Shown here: in pieces, positions 5,038 through 6,395 of the stretch
Layout: each line of letters starts with the position of its first letter
How positions within the stretch are numbered: position 1 is the stretch's first letter
DNA from: Dehalococcoidia bacterium UBA4060
GTDB taxonomy: Bacteria; Chloroflexota; Dehalococcoidia; GIF9; UBA5629
DNA length: 6,395 nt
Direction: 5' to 3'
Assembly: GCA_002383665.1 (NCBI GenBank)
Contig: DFZI01000109.1
Span: 1-6,395 of the forward strand
The notes under the pieces: model-generated
What the model saw: only the letters and a program-made list of their open reading frames with translations
Told to the model about the DNA's origin: nothing
Databases searched by the model: none
Program-made: the position numbers and the translations under genes

Positions 5038-6395
5038 TAAATCCGGTCATTGTCATCTAATGAAAAACGACCTTCGCGGAAAAGCCTGACACAGGCCTCG
5101 ACTATATCTTGATCATAGAGGATTCCGCCCTTGCTGGAGATTTCATCCAGGGCAGCATCGATCCCGCAACCGGGCCGGTAGGGCCGGTTTGATGTCATTT
5201 CATCCACCACATCGGCTACTATTAAGATCATGGCCTCAGGTATGATCTGGTCCCCTTTAAGACCACGGGGATAGCCTGAGCCATCCAGCCTTTCATGGTG
5301 TTGGTACGCGATTTCAGCCACAGGCCAGGGGAAATCTATCGATTTTAAAATATCATAGCTCCCCTGCGCATGCGATTGCACAATCTGACATTCGACCGTA
5401 GTCAATGCCCCCGGCTTACTGAGTATCTCTATGGGGACGTATACTTTGCCGATATCATGTAATCTGGCTGCGGTTTCAATACCTCTAACCGCATCCTCAG
5501 GCAGGTTCAATTCCCTGGCAATAGCCGCTGCCAGTCTGGCAACCCTGTCCTGATGGCCTGTTAAGTTGGGATCACGCATCTCCACGATCCTGACTATAGC
5601 TGTGATGGCCCCCTCCAGGGTCCTATCAAGCTGAGCAATTGTGCGCCCTGCCTGCTCCGTGGCCTGCTCATCGTACTTTTGCTTCAGATATAAGATATCA
5701 CGTATGACGAAAACCATGCCGGATGGCCCGTCACCTTCTTTGACCAAGGAACCTGATATCTCGCAACTCATGATGTGACCGTCGTATTGTAAAAGGTCGA
5801 ACTCCCTATACGGCATAAACCCGGCTTCTTTTAAGCCGGCCACGGCCTCGTTCAAATCTTCAAGCAAACCGGGCCGGATGAAACGGCGCAGATTCTTGCC
5901 CGGGACAAGTCCGATCACGAGCTCACCCGTGCGGTCGAAGGCATTACCTGAAACCAGGGTAATGGTTAGATCCAAATCGGTGATAACGATAGCGAAAGGC
6001 AATGCTTCCAGGATATGGCGGTAGCTATCAGGAGCGATACCAACGGCGCCTGTTTCGGTTATAGCAGAAATCTGTCCGCTATCCTGCCCGCCTGCTATGG
6101 CCTGCTTATACTCGGCCAGGTCCAGCAGCGTAGCTGCCAGGTTCCTGCTGGCTGGAACGGGGCTGATATTGATCAGGACATCACGTGTGCTGCCATCACG
6201 GGCAGCAAATTTAAATTCGAATGTACCGGGAGCAGAGGGCGGGTCCAGCCTCCTGAGCAGGTAATACCTTTTCAACCTCCGCTGGTCTTCCCTGTCGACA
6301 AAATCCATCCAGCTTTTCTTCCCTTCGATCTCCCCACGTGTGAAACCCGACAGCATCTCAAAAGCGGCGTTGCAGGACAGTATAACTGTATTTTG
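5037..6395 (-). CDS. PAS-PAS-HD-GYP protein, predicted cyclic-di-GMP phosphodiesterase (5' end outside window)
   Basis: The frame stays open to the right edge, and the 13 codons beyond the first internal ATG (6356) continue a PAS domain (QNTVILSCNAAFEMLSGF), so the gene is cut at its N-terminus; 452 residues are visible. Numbering from the edge: the rest of a first PAS domain (1-95), a second PAS domain (about 122-235), a linking helix, and an HD-GYP domain (about 265-445). The HD-GYP domain carries E272, H281, the HD pair H313/D314 in LHDIGK, H342, H366/H367 in QHHERLDGSGYP, the GYP at 374-376, and D395. All expected metal ligands are present, so it should be active. HD-GYP enzymes hydrolyse cyclic-di-GMP to pGpG or GMP (some act on cGAMP), lowering the second messenger that controls attachment and motility. 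The PAS domains presumably sense a ligand or redox state. No membrane segment is visible in this part. A terminator-like hairpin follows the gene. Confidence 0.92.
   Translation of the reverse strand, partial: QNTVILSCNAAFEMLSGFTRGEIEGKKSWMDFVDREDQRRLKRYYLLRRLDPPSAPGTFEFKFAARDGSTRDVLINISPVPASRNLAATLLDLAEYKQAIAGGQDSGQISAITETGAVGIAPDSYRHILEALPFAIVITDLDLTITLVSGNAFDRTGELVIGLVPGKNLRRFIRPGLLEDLNEAVAGLKEAGFMPYREFDLLQYDGHIMSCEISGSLVKEGDGPSGMVFVIRDILYLKQKYDEQATEQAGRTIAQLDRTLEGAITAIVRIVEMRDPNLTGHQDRVARLAAAIARELNLPEDAVRGIETAARLHDIGKVYVPIEILSKPGALTTVECQIVQSHAQGSYDILKSIDFPWPVAEIAYQHHERLDGSGYPRGLKGDQIIPEAMILIVADVVDEMTSNRPYRPGCGIDAALDEISSKGGILYDQDIVEACVRLFREGRFSLDDNDRI

Noticed and set aside
4969..5040. Possible 23-residue plus-strand peptide in the intergenic region
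   Set aside because: No Shine-Dalgarno precedes the ATG, it runs against the local gene direction, and it overlaps the promoter candidate and the HD-GYP end.
1..6395. CRISPR array, tRNA, rRNA, insertion sequence or defence system
   Set aside because: No spaced direct repeats, cloverleaf, rRNA segment, transposase or terminal inverted repeats were seen; every stretch over 200 bp is accounted for by the six genes.

Overview
The 6.4 kb window holds six protein genes in two converging blocks and is almost entirely coding. No tRNA, rRNA, CRISPR array, insertion sequence or phage gene was seen. The taxonomic guess is a free-living bacterium of the Chloroflexota, most likely Dehalococcoidia. This is inference: it rests on the style of the CARDB-type lipoprotein, the PAS/HATPase/REC kinase and the PAS-PAS-HD-GYP protein, not on a marker gene.

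Left block (+ strand, 1-2179): a tight three-gene operon. It consists of the C-terminal part of a histidine phosphatase (cut by the left edge), tilS (tRNA-Ile lysidine synthetase, with a likely TTG start overlapping the upstream gene by 8 nt), and a stand-alone Smr-domain protein 6 nt after tilS. The last two suggest a translation or RNA/DNA quality-control theme; the phosphatase substrate cannot be read from the sequence.

Right block (- strand, 2226-6395), in transcription order: a PAS-PAS-HD-GYP protein (cut by the right edge) with a complete set of HD-GYP metal ligands, so a predicted cyclic-di-GMP phosphodiesterase; a 196 bp intergenic region with a strong-looking promoter, a terminator-like hairpin and a further hairpin; a secreted lipoprotein with an N-terminal CARDB-like domain and an unassigned C-terminal beta-rich domain; and, 80 bp on, a cytoplasmic PAS-HATPase-REC hybrid sensor kinase. 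The two blocks converge over a 46 bp gap (2180-2225) with no convincing terminator.

The most notable observation is in the hybrid kinase. The DHp helix clearly belongs to the AGGIAHDFNNLL-type family, but the phospho-accepting His-Asp pair is Ser-Arg, while the receiver domain and most of the ATPase domain are intact. It is therefore probably a pseudokinase or an unconventional signalling protein. The second is the lipoprotein leader, where an extended -10 promoter is followed by an intrinsic-terminator-like hairpin before the start codon, an attenuator-like layout. I see no convincing wholly new multi-gene system.
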